Notes: generated by a model not told the origin, from the letters alone. 64,000 bases of DNA from Variovorax sp. OV329 (GCF_900114785.1 NZ_FOUG01000023.1:1-64000); one strand, 5' to 3'. Shown: positions 18,053 through 26,665, numbered from the stretch's first letter. Made by a program: numbers and translations.

Positions 18053-19030
18053 TCACCGGTTCTTCACGTGGTTGAGGGCCTTCACGTAGATGTTGGCGAG
18101 GCCGAACACCGCTACGAAAAGGATGATGGCGAAGGCGCAGGAGTAGCCCGTGCGCCATTTCTCGAAGGCCTCGCGCTTGAGCGTGATCGACGCCAGCTCG
18201 GTGGCCGAACCGGGCCCGCCTGAGGTCAGCAGGTTGACCATGTCGAACATCTTGAAGTTCTCGATGCCGCGGAACAGCACCGCCAGCATGATGAAGGGCA
18301 GCACCATGGGCAGCGTGATCGACCAGAACTGCCGCCAGGGCGAGGCGCGGTCGACCTCGGCCGCCTCGTAGATGTAGTCGGGAATGGAGCGCAGGCCCGC
18401 CAGGCAGATCAGCATGACGTAGGGCGCCCACATCCAGGTGTCCACGATGATGATCGCCCAGGGCGCAAGCTTCACCGAGCCGATCATTTCGAAGGAGGAG
18501 GGCGGCACGCCCGCGAGGAAGGCCACCGCGTAGTTGAACAGGCCCGTCTGCGGCTGGTAGAGGAAGGCCCAGAAGTTGCCCACCACCGCCGGCGACAGCA
18601 TCATCGGGATCAGGATCACCGTGGTCCAGAAGCCGTGTCCGCGGAACTTGCGGTCGATCAGGTAGGCCAGCGCGAAGCCGATGAGCGTCTGCAGCAGGAT
18701 GGTCCAGAACAGGAAGTGAGCGGTGGCCTGCATCGCCGCCCAGATGTCCGGGTCGGTGAGCACCGACACGTAGTTGTCCAGCCCCACGTTCACCACGTTG
18801 GCGTTGGGCCGGTTTGCCCGGTAGTTGGTGAAGGACAGCTTGATCGTCCACGCCAGCGGGAAGATGTTGATGGCCAGCAGCAGCACCATCGTGGGCCCCA
18901 CGAAGAGCCAGGCGAGCGCCTTGTCGGACAGCCCGCGCAGGCGCAGCGCCACGCCCGGCGGCGTTGCCTGCGCCGCGCGGGAGGCGAGCGCGGGCGGGCC
19001 TTTCATGATGGGCGGGCGGATGGCGCTCAC
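18053..19030 (-). CDS. Sugar ABC transporter permease (MalF/UgpA-like)
   Basis: The first permease of the importer, about 325 residues, with six or so helices. The EAA loop reads YEAAEVDRASPWRQFWSITLP near residue 230. I chose GTG 19030 (GTG AGC GCC) because a weak GAGAAG lies just upstream; ATG 19006 is the next option. The frame runs much further upstream, but that part lies inside the binding-protein gene and is not coding. It begins 11 bases after the binding-protein stop. Confidence 0.85.
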   Translation of the reverse strand: MSAIRPPIMKGPPALASRAAQATPPGVALRLRGLSDKALAWLFVGPTMVLLLAINIFPLAWTIKLSFTNYRANRPNANVVNVGLDNYVSVLTDPDIWAAMQATAHFLFWTILLQTLIGFALAYLIDRKFRGHGFWTTVILIPMMLSPAVVGNFWAFLYQPQTGLFNYAVAFLAGVPPSSFEMIGSVKLAPWAIIIVDTWMWAPYVMLICLAGLRSIPDYIYEAAEVDRASPWRQFWSITLPMVLPFIMLAVLFRGIENFKMFDMVNLLTSGGPGSATELASITLKREAFEKWRTGYSCAFAIILFVAVFGLANIYVKALNHVKNR

Positions 19031-19041
19031 GGGCTTCTCGC

Positions 19042-20388
19042 TTACTTGGCCGCCTTGCCGTCGTCCTTGAAGACCTTGCGCCAGTCCACCACCAGGGCGT
19101 CGAGCGCTTCCTTGGCGGTGCCCTTGTCGGCCACCACGTAGTCGTGCACGCGCTTTTGCATCGAGAGCATCAGCTGCGCATACGAAGGCTCGGCCCAGAA
19201 GTCGACCACCATGCCCATGGAGTCGAGGAAGGCCTGGGCGAAGGGCGAGCTCTTGGGGTAGGCCGGGTCGTCCAGCACCGCCTTGGCGGCCGACGAGCCG
19301 CCGATCGCCTGCCACTTCTTCTGCACATCAGGGCTGGCGAACCACTTGATGTATTGCAGCGACTCGTTGCGGTTGGCCGAGTAGGACACCACCGAGATGC
19401 CCTGGCCGCCCAGTTGCACGCCCTTGGTCTTGTCCGACGGGTTGGTGAAGAAGCCGATCTTGTCGCCTCCCACGTTCGGGTCCTTGTACAGGCCGGGGAA
19501 GAAGGCGAACCAGTTCATCATCATCGCCACCTGGCCCGACTTGAAGGCATCCAGGCCTTCGCTCATGTAGGCGTTGGTCATGCCCGGCGGCGTGCTGCCC
19601 TTGTAGAGCGCCTTGTAGAACTCCAGGCCGCGTACCGCGTCGGGCGAGTTGACGAAGCCGTCCATGGCGTAGGGCTTCTTGGGGTCCTCGTACTTGAAGC
19701 CGAAGGGATAGAGCACGTTGGTCACGCCCATGGTGATGCCCTCGGACCCGCGCTCGGTGAAGATGTAGGCGCCGTAGACCTTCTTGCCGTCGATGGTCTT
19801 GCCCTGGAAGAACTCCGACACCTGCTTGAACTCGACCCAGGTCTTGGGCGGCGCCAGGTCGCGGTTGTGCAGCTTCTTGAACTCGGCCTGCAACTCGGGT
19901 TTGGCGAACCAGTCCTTGCGGTAGGTCCAGCCCACGGCGTCGGCCATGGCCGGCAGCGCCCAGTAGTTGGGACTGTTCTTCGGCCACTCCGCGTAGCCCA
20001 CCACGGTGGCGGGCGCGAAGTCGGTCATCTTGATGCCTTCCTTGGCGAAGAAGTCATTGAGCTTGACGTAGTGGCCCTGTTCGGCCGAGCCGCCGATCCA
20101 CTGGCTGTCGCCGATGATCAGGTCGCACAGCTTGCCCTTGGAATTGAGCTCGTTGAGCATGCGGTCGGCGAAGTTCGTCCAGGGCACGAACTCGAACTTC
20201 ATCTTCACGCCGGTCTTGGTGGTGAAGTCCTTCGACAACTCGACCAGCGCGTTGGCCGGGTCCCAGGCGGCCCAGCACAGCGTGATGGTCTTGTCCTGGG
20301 CATGCACCGAAGTGCTTGCCAGGCCCAGGGCGGTGACTGCGGCCAGGGCGACCATCCCCGGCAACAGCTTTTTCGGGAGCAGATTCAT
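19042..20388 (-). CDS. ABC importer periplasmic solute-binding protein
   Basis: A 448-residue type 1 extracellular solute-binding protein. The Sec signal peptide is MNLLPKKLLPGMVALAAVTA with cleavage after VHA (residue ~30). The mature part begins QDKTITLCWAAWDPANALVE, a typical opening of sugar-binding proteins. Ribosome site GGAG is 8 bases before the ATG. The operon that follows (two permeases, two ATPases, DhaL, DhaK) suggests a polyol or short ketose substrate such as glycerol, dihydroxyacetone or a tetritol. No ligand can be read from the sequence alone. Confidence 0.85.
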   Translation of the reverse strand: MNLLPKKLLPGMVALAAVTALGLASTSVHAQDKTITLCWAAWDPANALVELSKDFTTKTGVKMKFEFVPWTNFADRMLNELNSKGKLCDLIIGDSQWIGGSAEQGHYVKLNDFFAKEGIKMTDFAPATVVGYAEWPKNSPNYWALPAMADAVGWTYRKDWFAKPELQAEFKKLHNRDLAPPKTWVEFKQVSEFFQGKTIDGKKVYGAYIFTERGSEGITMGVTNVLYPFGFKYEDPKKPYAMDGFVNSPDAVRGLEFYKALYKGSTPPGMTNAYMSEGLDAFKSGQVAMMMNWFAFFPGLYKDPNVGGDKIGFFTNPSDKTKGVQLGGQGISVVSYSANRNESLQYIKWFASPDVQKKWQAIGGSSAAKAVLDDPAYPKSSPFAQAFLDSMGMVVDFWAEPSYAQLMLSMQKRVHDYVVADKGTAKEALDALVVDWRKVFKDDGKAAK

Positions 20389-20448
20389 GAGAAGTCTCCA
20401 AAAGGTTCGGGTTCAGGGCACTTACCGGGCAGCCGCGCCTTCGTTTCC

Positions 20449-21513
20449 TCAGTGAAGGTTCTCGGCCGTCAGGATCTCGATTCGCGGCTGCACCACGTTG
20501 AGTGCGCCGCGCACGTTCTCGCAAAGGGCACGCAGCACGCGCGCCGCGGTCAGTACGCAGTAATGGATGTCCTGGTGCAGGACGTAGGAAAGGTGGTTCG
20601 CACCCAGCAGCGAGGCGTGGGCATCGGTGAAGTCGTGCGCGACCATGCCTGCGCTGGCCGTGAGCCCGGCCTGTGCCAGGGCGCGCGCGACGCCCTCGCT
20701 GCCTGAGCCCACGTTGTAGATGCCGGCCACGCGCGCGGGCTCGACGTCGTCGCGCAGCACCTGCAGCAGCGCCTCGCAAGCGCCCTCGTCGTCGGGCGGC
20801 AGGTCGGCGGTGCGATGCATTCTGATTTCAGGAAAGCGCTCCTCCAGCACCTGGGCGAAGCCGATGCGCCGCTCGATCTCGGAAGAAAGCCGCGTGGCCT
20901 GCGAGGACAGCAGCAGCACGTCGCGGTGCTTCTCCTGGCCGGCCATGCGCCCGAGCAGCAGGCCGGCGGTGCGGCCGGCCGCGCGGTTGTCCGCGCCGAT
21001 GCAGGTCTCGCGCATGGAGCCGGCCACGTCGGAGAAGAGCGTGACCACGTGCACGCCGGCGCGCACCAGCTCGTTCACCGCCCGCTTGATGGGCGGCAGG
21101 TCGGGCGCCAGCAGCGCGATGCCCTCGCAATCGCCCACCTCGGCCAGCTGCTCGGCAAAGCGCGCCGGGTCGCTGGTGTCGATGCGATGGGTGACCTCGG
21201 TGATGTGGCCATGGCGGAAGTCGCTCGCGGCCTGGGCGATCTGCCGTTCGACCAGCCCGAAGAAGGGTGTCTCCTCGGCCGGCAGCACGAAGGCGAAACG
21301 TGCGTTGGCGCTCTTGCGCGGGCGCCCCGGCTGCTGCTGTGGAGCGCCCAGTTCCTCCACCACCTGCTGCACCCGCTGCACGGTCTCCGCGTTCACGCCG
21401 GCACGCCGGTTGAGGACGCGGTCCACCGTGGCGGTGCCCACCCCGGCCTTGCGGGCGATGTCGGCGATGGTGGGCGCGGAGGACATGGTTGATGGGGATT
21501 TGATGTAGGCCAT
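20449..21513 (-). CDS. LacI-family transcriptional regulator of the importer operon
   Basis: A LacI/GalR regulator of 345-354 residues: N-terminal HTH (TIADIARKAGVGTATVDRVLNRRAG) followed by a periplasmic-binding-protein-like sensor domain. The start is uncertain: ATG 21513 (MAYIKSPST) or ATG 21486 (MSSAPTIADI), the second being the more usual LacI N-terminus. Neither has a clear ribosome site. It lies upstream of the binding-protein gene on the same strand, 60 bases away, and most likely controls the operon in response to the imported sugar or its product. Confidence 0.87.
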   Translation of the reverse strand: MAYIKSPSTMSSAPTIADIARKAGVGTATVDRVLNRRAGVNAETVQRVQQVVEELGAPQQQPGRPRKSANARFAFVLPAEETPFFGLVERQIAQAASDFRHGHITEVTHRIDTSDPARFAEQLAEVGDCEGIALLAPDLPPIKRAVNELVRAGVHVVTLFSDVAGSMRETCIGADNRAAGRTAGLLLGRMAGQEKHRDVLLLSSQATRLSSEIERRIGFAQVLEERFPEIRMHRTADLPPDDEGACEALLQVLRDDVEPARVAGIYNVGSGSEGVARALAQAGLTASAGMVAHDFTDAHASLLGANHLSYVLHQDIHYCVLTAARVLRALCENVRGALNVVQPRIEILTAENLH

Positions 21514-21527
21514 GCTATTTACATCAA
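21500..21527. promoter_or_regulatory. Inverted repeat at the LacI regulator start, possible operator
   Basis: TTGATGTA (21500-21507) and its exact complement TACATCAA (21520-21527) are separated by 12 bases and flank the upstream ATG of the LacI gene. The surrounding stretch is AT-rich. The repeat arms are further apart than a classic LacI operator, so autoregulation here is only a suggestion. Confidence 0.3.
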
Positions 21528-21562
21528 TAATTAAATCAATCAGGGTTTTGGAGCATTGGCCT

Positions 21563-21588
21563 CTTCGCGCCGCGCAGCGGCCGCGAAG
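21563..21588 (-). terminator. GC-rich hairpin after the App1-like gene
   Basis: CTTCGCG (21563-21569) pairs with CGCGAAG (21582-21588), with further GC pairing inside. It lies between the App1-like gene stop and the LacI gene on the minus strand. There is no clear T run after it, so it is at best a weak or factor-dependent terminator. Confidence 0.3.
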
Positions 21589-21629
21589 GGTGTGTCGTTG
21601 TCAGGAAGAAGAGGGCGCGGGGCGCTGGA

Positions 21630-22772
21630 TCATTCGGCGGGCCAGGCCGCGCCGTCGCGCAAGACGTGCCAGCGGGCAGCATCCACGCCCGCGAAGGCGG
21701 CGGCGTAGCGCGGTGCGGCCTTGTCTTCGTCCGTTACATCGCGGATCACCACAGCCTCGATGCGCTGCGGATGCTGCCGGGCCACCGCGCCGTAGATCTC
21801 GGGATCGAGTTCGCCGGAGTCGCCCACCAACGCGAAGCGCCGCTGCGGAAAGTCCTCCATCAGACGCGCGATGCCCGAGAGCTTGTGTGCCCGCGATTCG
21901 CCTTCGCCGGGGATCAGGGAGCGCAGCGTCGTGCTCTCGCGCAGGTGCATGCTGCCCAGGGGATAGCCGGCCTCGCGCAGGAAGCCCTGCAGCGCAGGCA
22001 GCAACTGGATGGGGCTGGACGACAGGTAGTGGAAGCGCGTCTGCGGATTGCGCGCCATCCGCTGGTAGTGCTGTGCCATGCCGGGCGCGGCTTTGAAGCT
22101 GCGCGCGAAGGTGTTGAGCAGCATCTGCTGCTGGTCGCGCACCTGCGTGACCTTCACCGTGTCGTCGATGTCCGAGATGACGGAGAGGCCGGTGGCCGGC
22201 ACCAGGAGCGCATGGCCATCGACATCGGCGCGCGGGCCCGGTGTGCGCGCCCGGAAGTTCAGCCATGGGGCGGTACGCGGGTCGGCCTGCATGTCGACCG
22301 TGGCGCGCAGGCTGGTGCGGCCGGCCGCGTCGCTCGAGGGCATCCGCACCAGCGGTGCGCCGTGGCCGAAGTCGATTTCCAGCACCGTGCCTTCCTCGGG
22401 CTCGGCATGGAAGAGCGCAGTACGCTGAGCGAAGCGTAGGCGCGCGGCCGGGCTCATGTTGCGCAGCTTCAGCCCCAGGTAGCGCGCCAGGCCCATGTCC
22501 AGGACCTTGAAGCGGTTCTTTTCGTGGATCCAGGCCTGCAGGTCGATTTCGATCTGCCCGTTGTCGAGTTCACGCGCGGTGCTGGGAAGGAAGAGCACGT
22601 CCTCGTCGGGCTCCAGCGGCTCGGCCTTCGCGTGCGCGGGTGCGGCGGGCAACGCGGCGGCAAGGAGCGCCCCGAGTGGCAGCGCCGTCAGAAGGCGACG
22701 GCGCGGAAGATCTGCCGTGTCCTCGGCTGGCTGTCGTGTGCGGCGTCCGTCCTCAGGCGTCCGCGCGCTCAT
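21630..22772 (-). CDS. App1-like phosphatidate phosphatase family protein with export signal
   Basis: A 380-residue protein of the App1 catalytic-domain family (DUF2183), related to yeast Mg-dependent phosphatidate phosphatase App1. The HAD-type motif SDIDDTVKVT is near residue 190 and a further GDSGELDPEIYG motif near 320. The N-terminus has twin arginines and a hydrophobic stretch (RRRLLTALPLGALLAAALP, cut after AHA), so export by Tat or Sec is likely. ATG 22772 overlaps the end of folA by 20 bases. The true substrate in bacteria is unknown to me. Confidence 0.78.
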   Translation of the reverse strand: MSARTPEDGRRTRQPAEDTADLPRRRLLTALPLGALLAAALPAAPAHAKAEPLEPDEDVLFLPSTARELDNGQIEIDLQAWIHEKNRFKVLDMGLARYLGLKLRNMSPAARLRFAQRTALFHAEPEEGTVLEIDFGHGAPLVRMPSSDAAGRTSLRATVDMQADPRTAPWLNFRARTPGPRADVDGHALLVPATGLSVISDIDDTVKVTQVRDQQQMLLNTFARSFKAAPGMAQHYQRMARNPQTRFHYLSSSPIQLLPALQGFLREAGYPLGSMHLRESTTLRSLIPGEGESRAHKLSGIARLMEDFPQRRFALVGDSGELDPEIYGAVARQHPQRIEAVVIRDVTDEDKAAPRYAAAFAGVDAARWHVLRDGAAWPAE

Positions 22773-23250
22773 AGGTGACGAAGCTGAAGGGCAGCCCGTC
22801 CTTGGCGGCGGTGTGCGCGCTGCGCGCCGTCTCGCGCCAGCCGTCGCCCAAGGTCGGGGCAAAGGTGTCGCCCTCGAAGTCGCGCTCGATCTCAGTGACC
22901 TCCGCGCGCTGCGCCAGCGGCACGGCCTGCGCGTAGATTTCGCCGCCACCGATGACCCAGAGCTCGGGCGCGCCGGCGCACAGCGCGATGGCCTCGTGCA
23001 GGCCGGCGGCGCATTCCGCGCCTTCGGCCTGCCAACCGGCCTGGCGGGAAATCACGATGTTGCGGCGGCCCGGCAGCGGACGGAAGCGCGGGGGCAGCGA
23101 CTCCCAGGTCTTGCGGCCCATCAGCACCGGCGAGCCGCTGGTCTGCTGCCGGAAGTGCGCCAGGTCCTCCGGCAGGTGCCAGGGCATATGGCCGTCCTTG
23201 CCGATCACGCCGTTGCGGGCGCGCGCAAAGATGATGTTGATGCGCGGCAT
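22753..23250 (-). CDS. folA: Dihydrofolate reductase
   Basis: A 165-residue DHFR that regenerates tetrahydrofolate from the dihydrofolate made by thymidylate synthase. Motifs: ARARNGVIGKDGHMPWHLPEDL with the catalytic carboxylate in PEDLAHF, VLMGRKTWESLP (NADPH binding), and VIGGGEIYAQAVPLA. It lies 5 bases after thyA on the same strand, the usual pairing of these functions. The longer open frame upstream overlaps thyA and is not coding. Confidence 0.95.
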   Translation of the reverse strand: MPRINIIFARARNGVIGKDGHMPWHLPEDLAHFRQQTSGSPVLMGRKTWESLPPRFRPLPGRRNIVISRQAGWQAEGAECAAGLHEAIALCAGAPELWVIGGGEIYAQAVPLAQRAEVTEIERDFEGDTFAPTLGDGWRETARSAHTAAKDGLPFSFVTYERADA

Positions 23251-23255
23251 GGGCG

Positions 23256-24089
23256 TCACACCGCGACCGGCGCCTTGATGGGGGGATGCGGGTCGTAGCC
23301 CTCGATCTCGAAGTCCTCGAACTGGTAGTCGAAGATCGACGCGGGCTTGCGCTTGATCTTGAGCGTGGGGTAGGCCCGCGGCTCGCGCGAGAGCTGCAGC
23401 GCCACCTGCTCGGCGTGGTTGCTGTAGATGTGGCAGTCGCCGCCGGTCCAGATGAAGTCGCCCACGTCCAGGTCGCACTGCTGCGCGATCATGTGGGTCA
23501 GCAGCGCGTAGCTGGCGATGTTGAAGGGCACGCCCAGGAAGATGTCGGCGCTGCGCTGGTAGAGCTGGCAGCTGAGCTTGCCGCGCTCGCCGGGCGCCTG
23601 TGGCGGCGCGACATAGAACTGGAAGAAGGCGTGGCAGGGCATCAGCGCCATCTTCGACAGGTCCGCCACGTTCCATGCGCTCACGATGATGCGGCGCGAG
23701 TCGGGGTTGCTCTTGAGCGTGTCGATGACCTGCTGGATCTGGTCGATGTGGCCGCCATCGGGCGTGGGCCAGCTGCGCCACTGCACGCCGTACACGGGAC
23801 CCAGGTCGCCGTTCTCGCGCGCCCACTCGTCCCAGATGGTGACGCCGCGCTCCTTGAGCCAGTTGTTGTCCGACGAACCCGTGAGGAACCACAGCAGCTC
23901 GACGATGATGGACTTCAGGTGCACCTTCTTGGTGGTGACCAGCGGAAAGCCCTCGTTGAGGTCGAAGCGCATCTGGTGGCCGAACACGCTCTTGGTGCCG
24001 GTGCCGGTGCGGTCCGCCTTGAACACGCCCGTCTGGTCGACGTGGCGCATGAAGTCTTCGTATTGGTGGCGGATGGGGCGGGTGGTCAT
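23256..24089 (-). CDS. thyA: Thymidylate synthase
   Basis: A 277-residue ThyA that methylates dUMP to dTMP with methylene-tetrahydrofolate. The catalytic cysteine is C152 in MALMPCHAFFQF. Other conserved blocks are RTGTGT near 27, SIIVELLWFLTG, the SRRIIVSAWN phosphate-binding stretch and the nucleotide-binding NIASYALL. It is slightly longer than the 264-residue E. coli enzyme. It lies 8 bases downstream of the ccdB-like gene and just before folA. Confidence 0.96.
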   Translation of the reverse strand: MTTRPIRHQYEDFMRHVDQTGVFKADRTGTGTKSVFGHQMRFDLNEGFPLVTTKKVHLKSIIVELLWFLTGSSDNNWLKERGVTIWDEWARENGDLGPVYGVQWRSWPTPDGGHIDQIQQVIDTLKSNPDSRRIIVSAWNVADLSKMALMPCHAFFQFYVAPPQAPGERGKLSCQLYQRSADIFLGVPFNIASYALLTHMIAQQCDLDVGDFIWTGGDCHIYSNHAEQVALQLSREPRAYPTLKIKRKPASIFDYQFEDFEIEGYDPHPPIKAPVAV

Positions 24090-24097
24090 GTTCTTCT

Positions 24098-24412
24098 TCA
24101 GTAGGAACCGAACAGGGTGTCGAGTGCGTCCTGGATGTCGAGTTGCCTGCCGGCCAGGCTGGCGATGGGCCGCCGAAGCTCGCCCGTGGGCACCGCACCG
24201 ATCGATGCCGTGTCCATGACGACCGGCTTGCCGGCCACCTCGAACTCCGGGTTCAGGTTGCGCACCCTGGAGTTGAAGCGCTGGCTCGCGTAGAGCGGCA
24301 CCACGACGCGGGTCTCGAGGATGCTCAGGAAATCGTTCTGCACATCCAGCATGTAGGGAACGGTGTTCCGGTCGGAGGCATCGGGATTGGCGTAGACGTC
24401 GAAGCGCGCCAT
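24098..24412 (-). CDS. ccdB: CcdB-family toxin of a type II toxin-antitoxin pair
   Basis: A 104-residue CcdB-family protein (MARFDVYANPDASDRNTVPY, LDVQNDFLSILETRVVVPL, then RRPIASLAGRQLDIQDALDT). CcdB poisons DNA gyrase. In the F-plasmid protein the last three residues, Trp-Gly-Ile, are required for killing; here the protein ends TLFGSY, so that tip differs and potency is uncertain. It follows ccdA by one base and precedes thyA by 8 bases. Confidence 0.85.
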   Translation of the reverse strand: MARFDVYANPDASDRNTVPYMLDVQNDFLSILETRVVVPLYASQRFNSRVRNLNPEFEVAGKPVVMDTASIGAVPTGELRRPIASLAGRQLDIQDALDTLFGSY

Positions 24413-24413
24413 C

Positions 24414-24683
24414 TCAGCCCTTCTTGCCGTCGCCCAGCCCGCGCGCGAAGTTGCGGTACTTGGCCAGGGGCAGGCCTTCCCTGGCGATGCGGGCGTTGTA
24501 GGCCTGCATGGCTTCCTTGTTCTCCTCGGCCCACTTTTCCCAGTAGCGACGCTTGACCTCTTCGGCCAGCAGTTCGTCGACCGTCTGCGACACGTTCATG
24601 CCCAGCTCGCGTGCCATTTCCAGCACCTTGCTGTTGAGCGAGAGATTGGTCGCCTTCTTGGGCGCGTTGTCGAAGCGGAGCAT
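24414..24683 (-). CDS. ccdA: CcdA-family antitoxin
   Basis: An 89-residue antitoxin. The N-terminal part (KATNLSLNSKVLEMARELGM, then NVSQTVDELL) is a ribbon-helix-helix DNA-binding domain, and the C-terminal part (YWEKWAEENKEAMQAYNARI and LAKYRNF) matches the toxin-binding arm of CcdA. I chose ATG 24683 because AGGA lies 8 bases upstream; an in-frame ATG at 24713 would add ten residues without a ribosome site. CcdA normally represses its own operon. Confidence 0.87.
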   Translation of the reverse strand: MLRFDNAPKKATNLSLNSKVLEMARELGMNVSQTVDELLAEEVKRRYWEKWAEENKEAMQAYNARIAREGLPLAKYRNFARGLGDGKKG

Positions 24684-24743
24684 GGCGGCGTCCTGGGGAT
24701 GGATCGTGCGCATATTTTACGCGCATGCCCCATGCCTGCGGTC

Positions 24744-26186
24744 TCAGTCCTGCAGCACCCGCCCCGGATTCAAGGTGTTCTTCGGGTCCAGCGCGCCCTT
24801 GATGGCGCGCATCATCGACAGGGCCACCGGCGACTTGTGCTTGACGAGCTTGTGCGCCTTGAGCGAGCCGATGCCGTGCTCGGCAGAAATAGACCCGCCG
24901 AAGCGCTCGACCGAGTCGTAGACCAGCGTATTCACCCGCTCTTCCTCGTTGACGAGGAAGGCGCGGGCATCGCCGTCGGCCGGTGCCTGCACGTTGTAGT
25001 GCAGGTTGCCGTCCCCCAGGTGGCCGAAGTTGACCAGGCGCACGCCCGGGATCTCCTTTTGCAGCAGCGCGTCGGTCTCGGCCACGAAGGCCGGGATGCG
25101 CGAGACGGAGATGGAGATGTCGTGCTTGATGTTCAAGCCCTCTTCGGCCTGCGCCAGCGGAATGCTTTCGCGCACATGCCACAGGGCCTTGGCCTGCGAG
25201 AGGTTCTCGGCCACCACGGCATCGCTGACGCAGCCGTCCTCGAAGGCCTTTTCCAGCAGGGCCTCGAAGCGGCCTCGCGCGTGGTCTTCGGATTCGTTGT
25301 CGGAGTTCTCCAGCAGCACGCACCAGGGCGACGCGCCTTCGCCTTCGGCGACGAAGGGCACGCGCTGCGCCGGGAAGTGCTTCGTCACCAGGCTCAGCGC
25401 AAAGTTGCCCATCACCTCGAAGCCGGTGAGGCCGGCGCCCAGGTACTGGTGCGCCAGGCCCAGCAGCTTCGTGGCCTGCTCCAGCGAGGGCACCGCGGCC
25501 CAGGCCGTGAGGCGCGCTGCCGGCAGCGGGTAGAGCTTCATCGTGGCGGCGGTGATCACGCCCAGCGTCCCTTCGCTGCCGATCAGCAGGTCGCGCAGGT
25601 CGTAGCCGGTGTTGTCCTTGCGCAGGCCGCTGGTGCCTTCCCAGATCTCGCCCTGCGGCGTGACCACTTCCAGGCCCAGGCACAGCTCGCGCGCATTGCC
25701 GTAGCGCAGCACCTGCGTGCCGCCGGCGTTGGTCGCCAGGTTGCCGCCGAGGGTGCAGCTGCCTTCGGCCGCCAGGCTGAGGGGGAACAGGAAGCCCGCG
25801 TTGCGCGCGGTGTCCTGCAGGCTCTGCAGCACGCAGCCGGCTTCCACCGTCACCGTGAGGTTGGCGGCGTCGATCTCGCGCACCGCGTTCATGCGCGTCA
25901 GGCTCAGCAGCACCTGCTGGCCGCTCGCATCCGGGATGGAGCCCACCGCCAGGCCGGTGTTGCCGCCCTGGGGCACGATGGAGACGCCCGCTGCCGCGCA
26001 TGCCTTGACGACCTCCGCCACCTGCTGCGTGCTGCCCGGCCGCACCACGGCCAGCGCCTTGCCGCGCTCGCGCTTGCGCCAGTCCTGCTCCCAGGCCGTG
26101 AGATCGCCTTCGGTCAGCACGTTGTGCTCGCCGGCGATGCGGCGCAGTTGCTCGATCAGCTCGGTGTGCTTGTTCGTCGTCGTCAT
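24744..26186 (-). CDS. FAD-binding oxidoreductase, D-lactate/2-hydroxyacid dehydrogenase type
   Basis: A 480-residue flavoenzyme of the GlcD / D-2-hydroxyacid dehydrogenase family. The FAD-binding PCMH domain spans ~40-220 (VRPGSTQQVAEVV, PQGGNTGLAVGSIPD, GSCTLGGNLATNAGGTQVL, LLIGSEGTLGVIT). The C-terminal FAD-oxidase domain has FGHLGDGNLHYN and SAEHGIGSLKAHK. It oxidises a D-2-hydroxy acid such as D-lactate or D-2-hydroxyglutarate; which one cannot be decided. The ATG overlaps the stop of the DUF2069 gene. Confidence 0.85.
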   Translation of the reverse strand: MTTTNKHTELIEQLRRIAGEHNVLTEGDLTAWEQDWRKRERGKALAVVRPGSTQQVAEVVKACAAAGVSIVPQGGNTGLAVGSIPDASGQQVLLSLTRMNAVREIDAANLTVTVEAGCVLQSLQDTARNAGFLFPLSLAAEGSCTLGGNLATNAGGTQVLRYGNARELCLGLEVVTPQGEIWEGTSGLRKDNTGYDLRDLLIGSEGTLGVITAATMKLYPLPAARLTAWAAVPSLEQATKLLGLAHQYLGAGLTGFEVMGNFALSLVTKHFPAQRVPFVAEGEGASPWCVLLENSDNESEDHARGRFEALLEKAFEDGCVSDAVVAENLSQAKALWHVRESIPLAQAEEGLNIKHDISISVSRIPAFVAETDALLQKEIPGVRLVNFGHLGDGNLHYNVQAPADGDARAFLVNEEERVNTLVYDSVERFGGSISAEHGIGSLKAHKLVKHKSPVALSMMRAIKGALDPKNTLNPGRVLQD

Positions 26187-26665
26187 GAGGAAGTGACTGC
26201 CGCGTTGTTCCGTTCTGTGTCCTGTCGAAGCTGCGCGTCGGCATGGGCGAGCCGCGTGCGAACGTGCCACGCGCAGGCGACGAAGAGCAGCAGGCACAGC
26301 ACGATCTCGATGCCGGCCAGCACGCGCCCGGCGGGTTGCATGTCGCTCCAGGCGCGCACCACGCCTTCGGTGAAGTAGATCCAAACCAGCAGGCTCACCC
26401 AGCGGTAGGTGTACATGCGGCGCTTGATGAGCCCGGCCAGCGGCAGCACCAGCGGCAGCACCTTCAGGGCCAGGAGCGATCCGCCCGGACGCAGCGGCGC
26501 GAGCCACAGCTCCCAGGCCAGGCCCAGCACGATCAGCCCGGCCAGGCTGCCGACCGCCAGCGCCCGCGTGGCCGCGACCGCGCGCTCGTTCGACGCCGGT
26601 GATGCCGGTGTTGCCGGCTTGCCGGAGGTGGATTTGCGGGGGAGGGGAGCGGTTGGCAGAGGCAT
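26183..26665 (-). CDS. DUF2069 membrane protein
   Basis: A 160-residue inner-membrane protein with about four helices (LAVGSLAGLIVLGLAWELWL, LLALKVLPLVLPLAGLI, VSLLVWIYFTEGVVRAW, VLAGIEIVLCLLLFVACAW). The spacing and the YRWVSLLVWIYFTEGVVRAW block fit the DUF2069 family, whose function is unknown. I chose ATG 26665; the frame extends upstream into yihY antisense sequence, which is not coding. It diverges from yihY with 33 bases between start codons. Confidence 0.72.
   Translation of the reverse strand: MPLPTAPLPRKSTSGKPATPASPASNERAVAATRALAVGSLAGLIVLGLAWELWLAPLRPGGSLLALKVLPLVLPLAGLIKRRMYTYRWVSLLVWIYFTEGVVRAWSDMQPAGRVLAGIEIVLCLLLFVACAWHVRTRLAHADAQLRQDTERNNAAVTSS

Noticed and set aside
22753..24198. 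481-codon minus frame covering thyA and folA
   Set aside because: Only its last 165 codons encode DHFR; the rest is thyA in a wrong frame.
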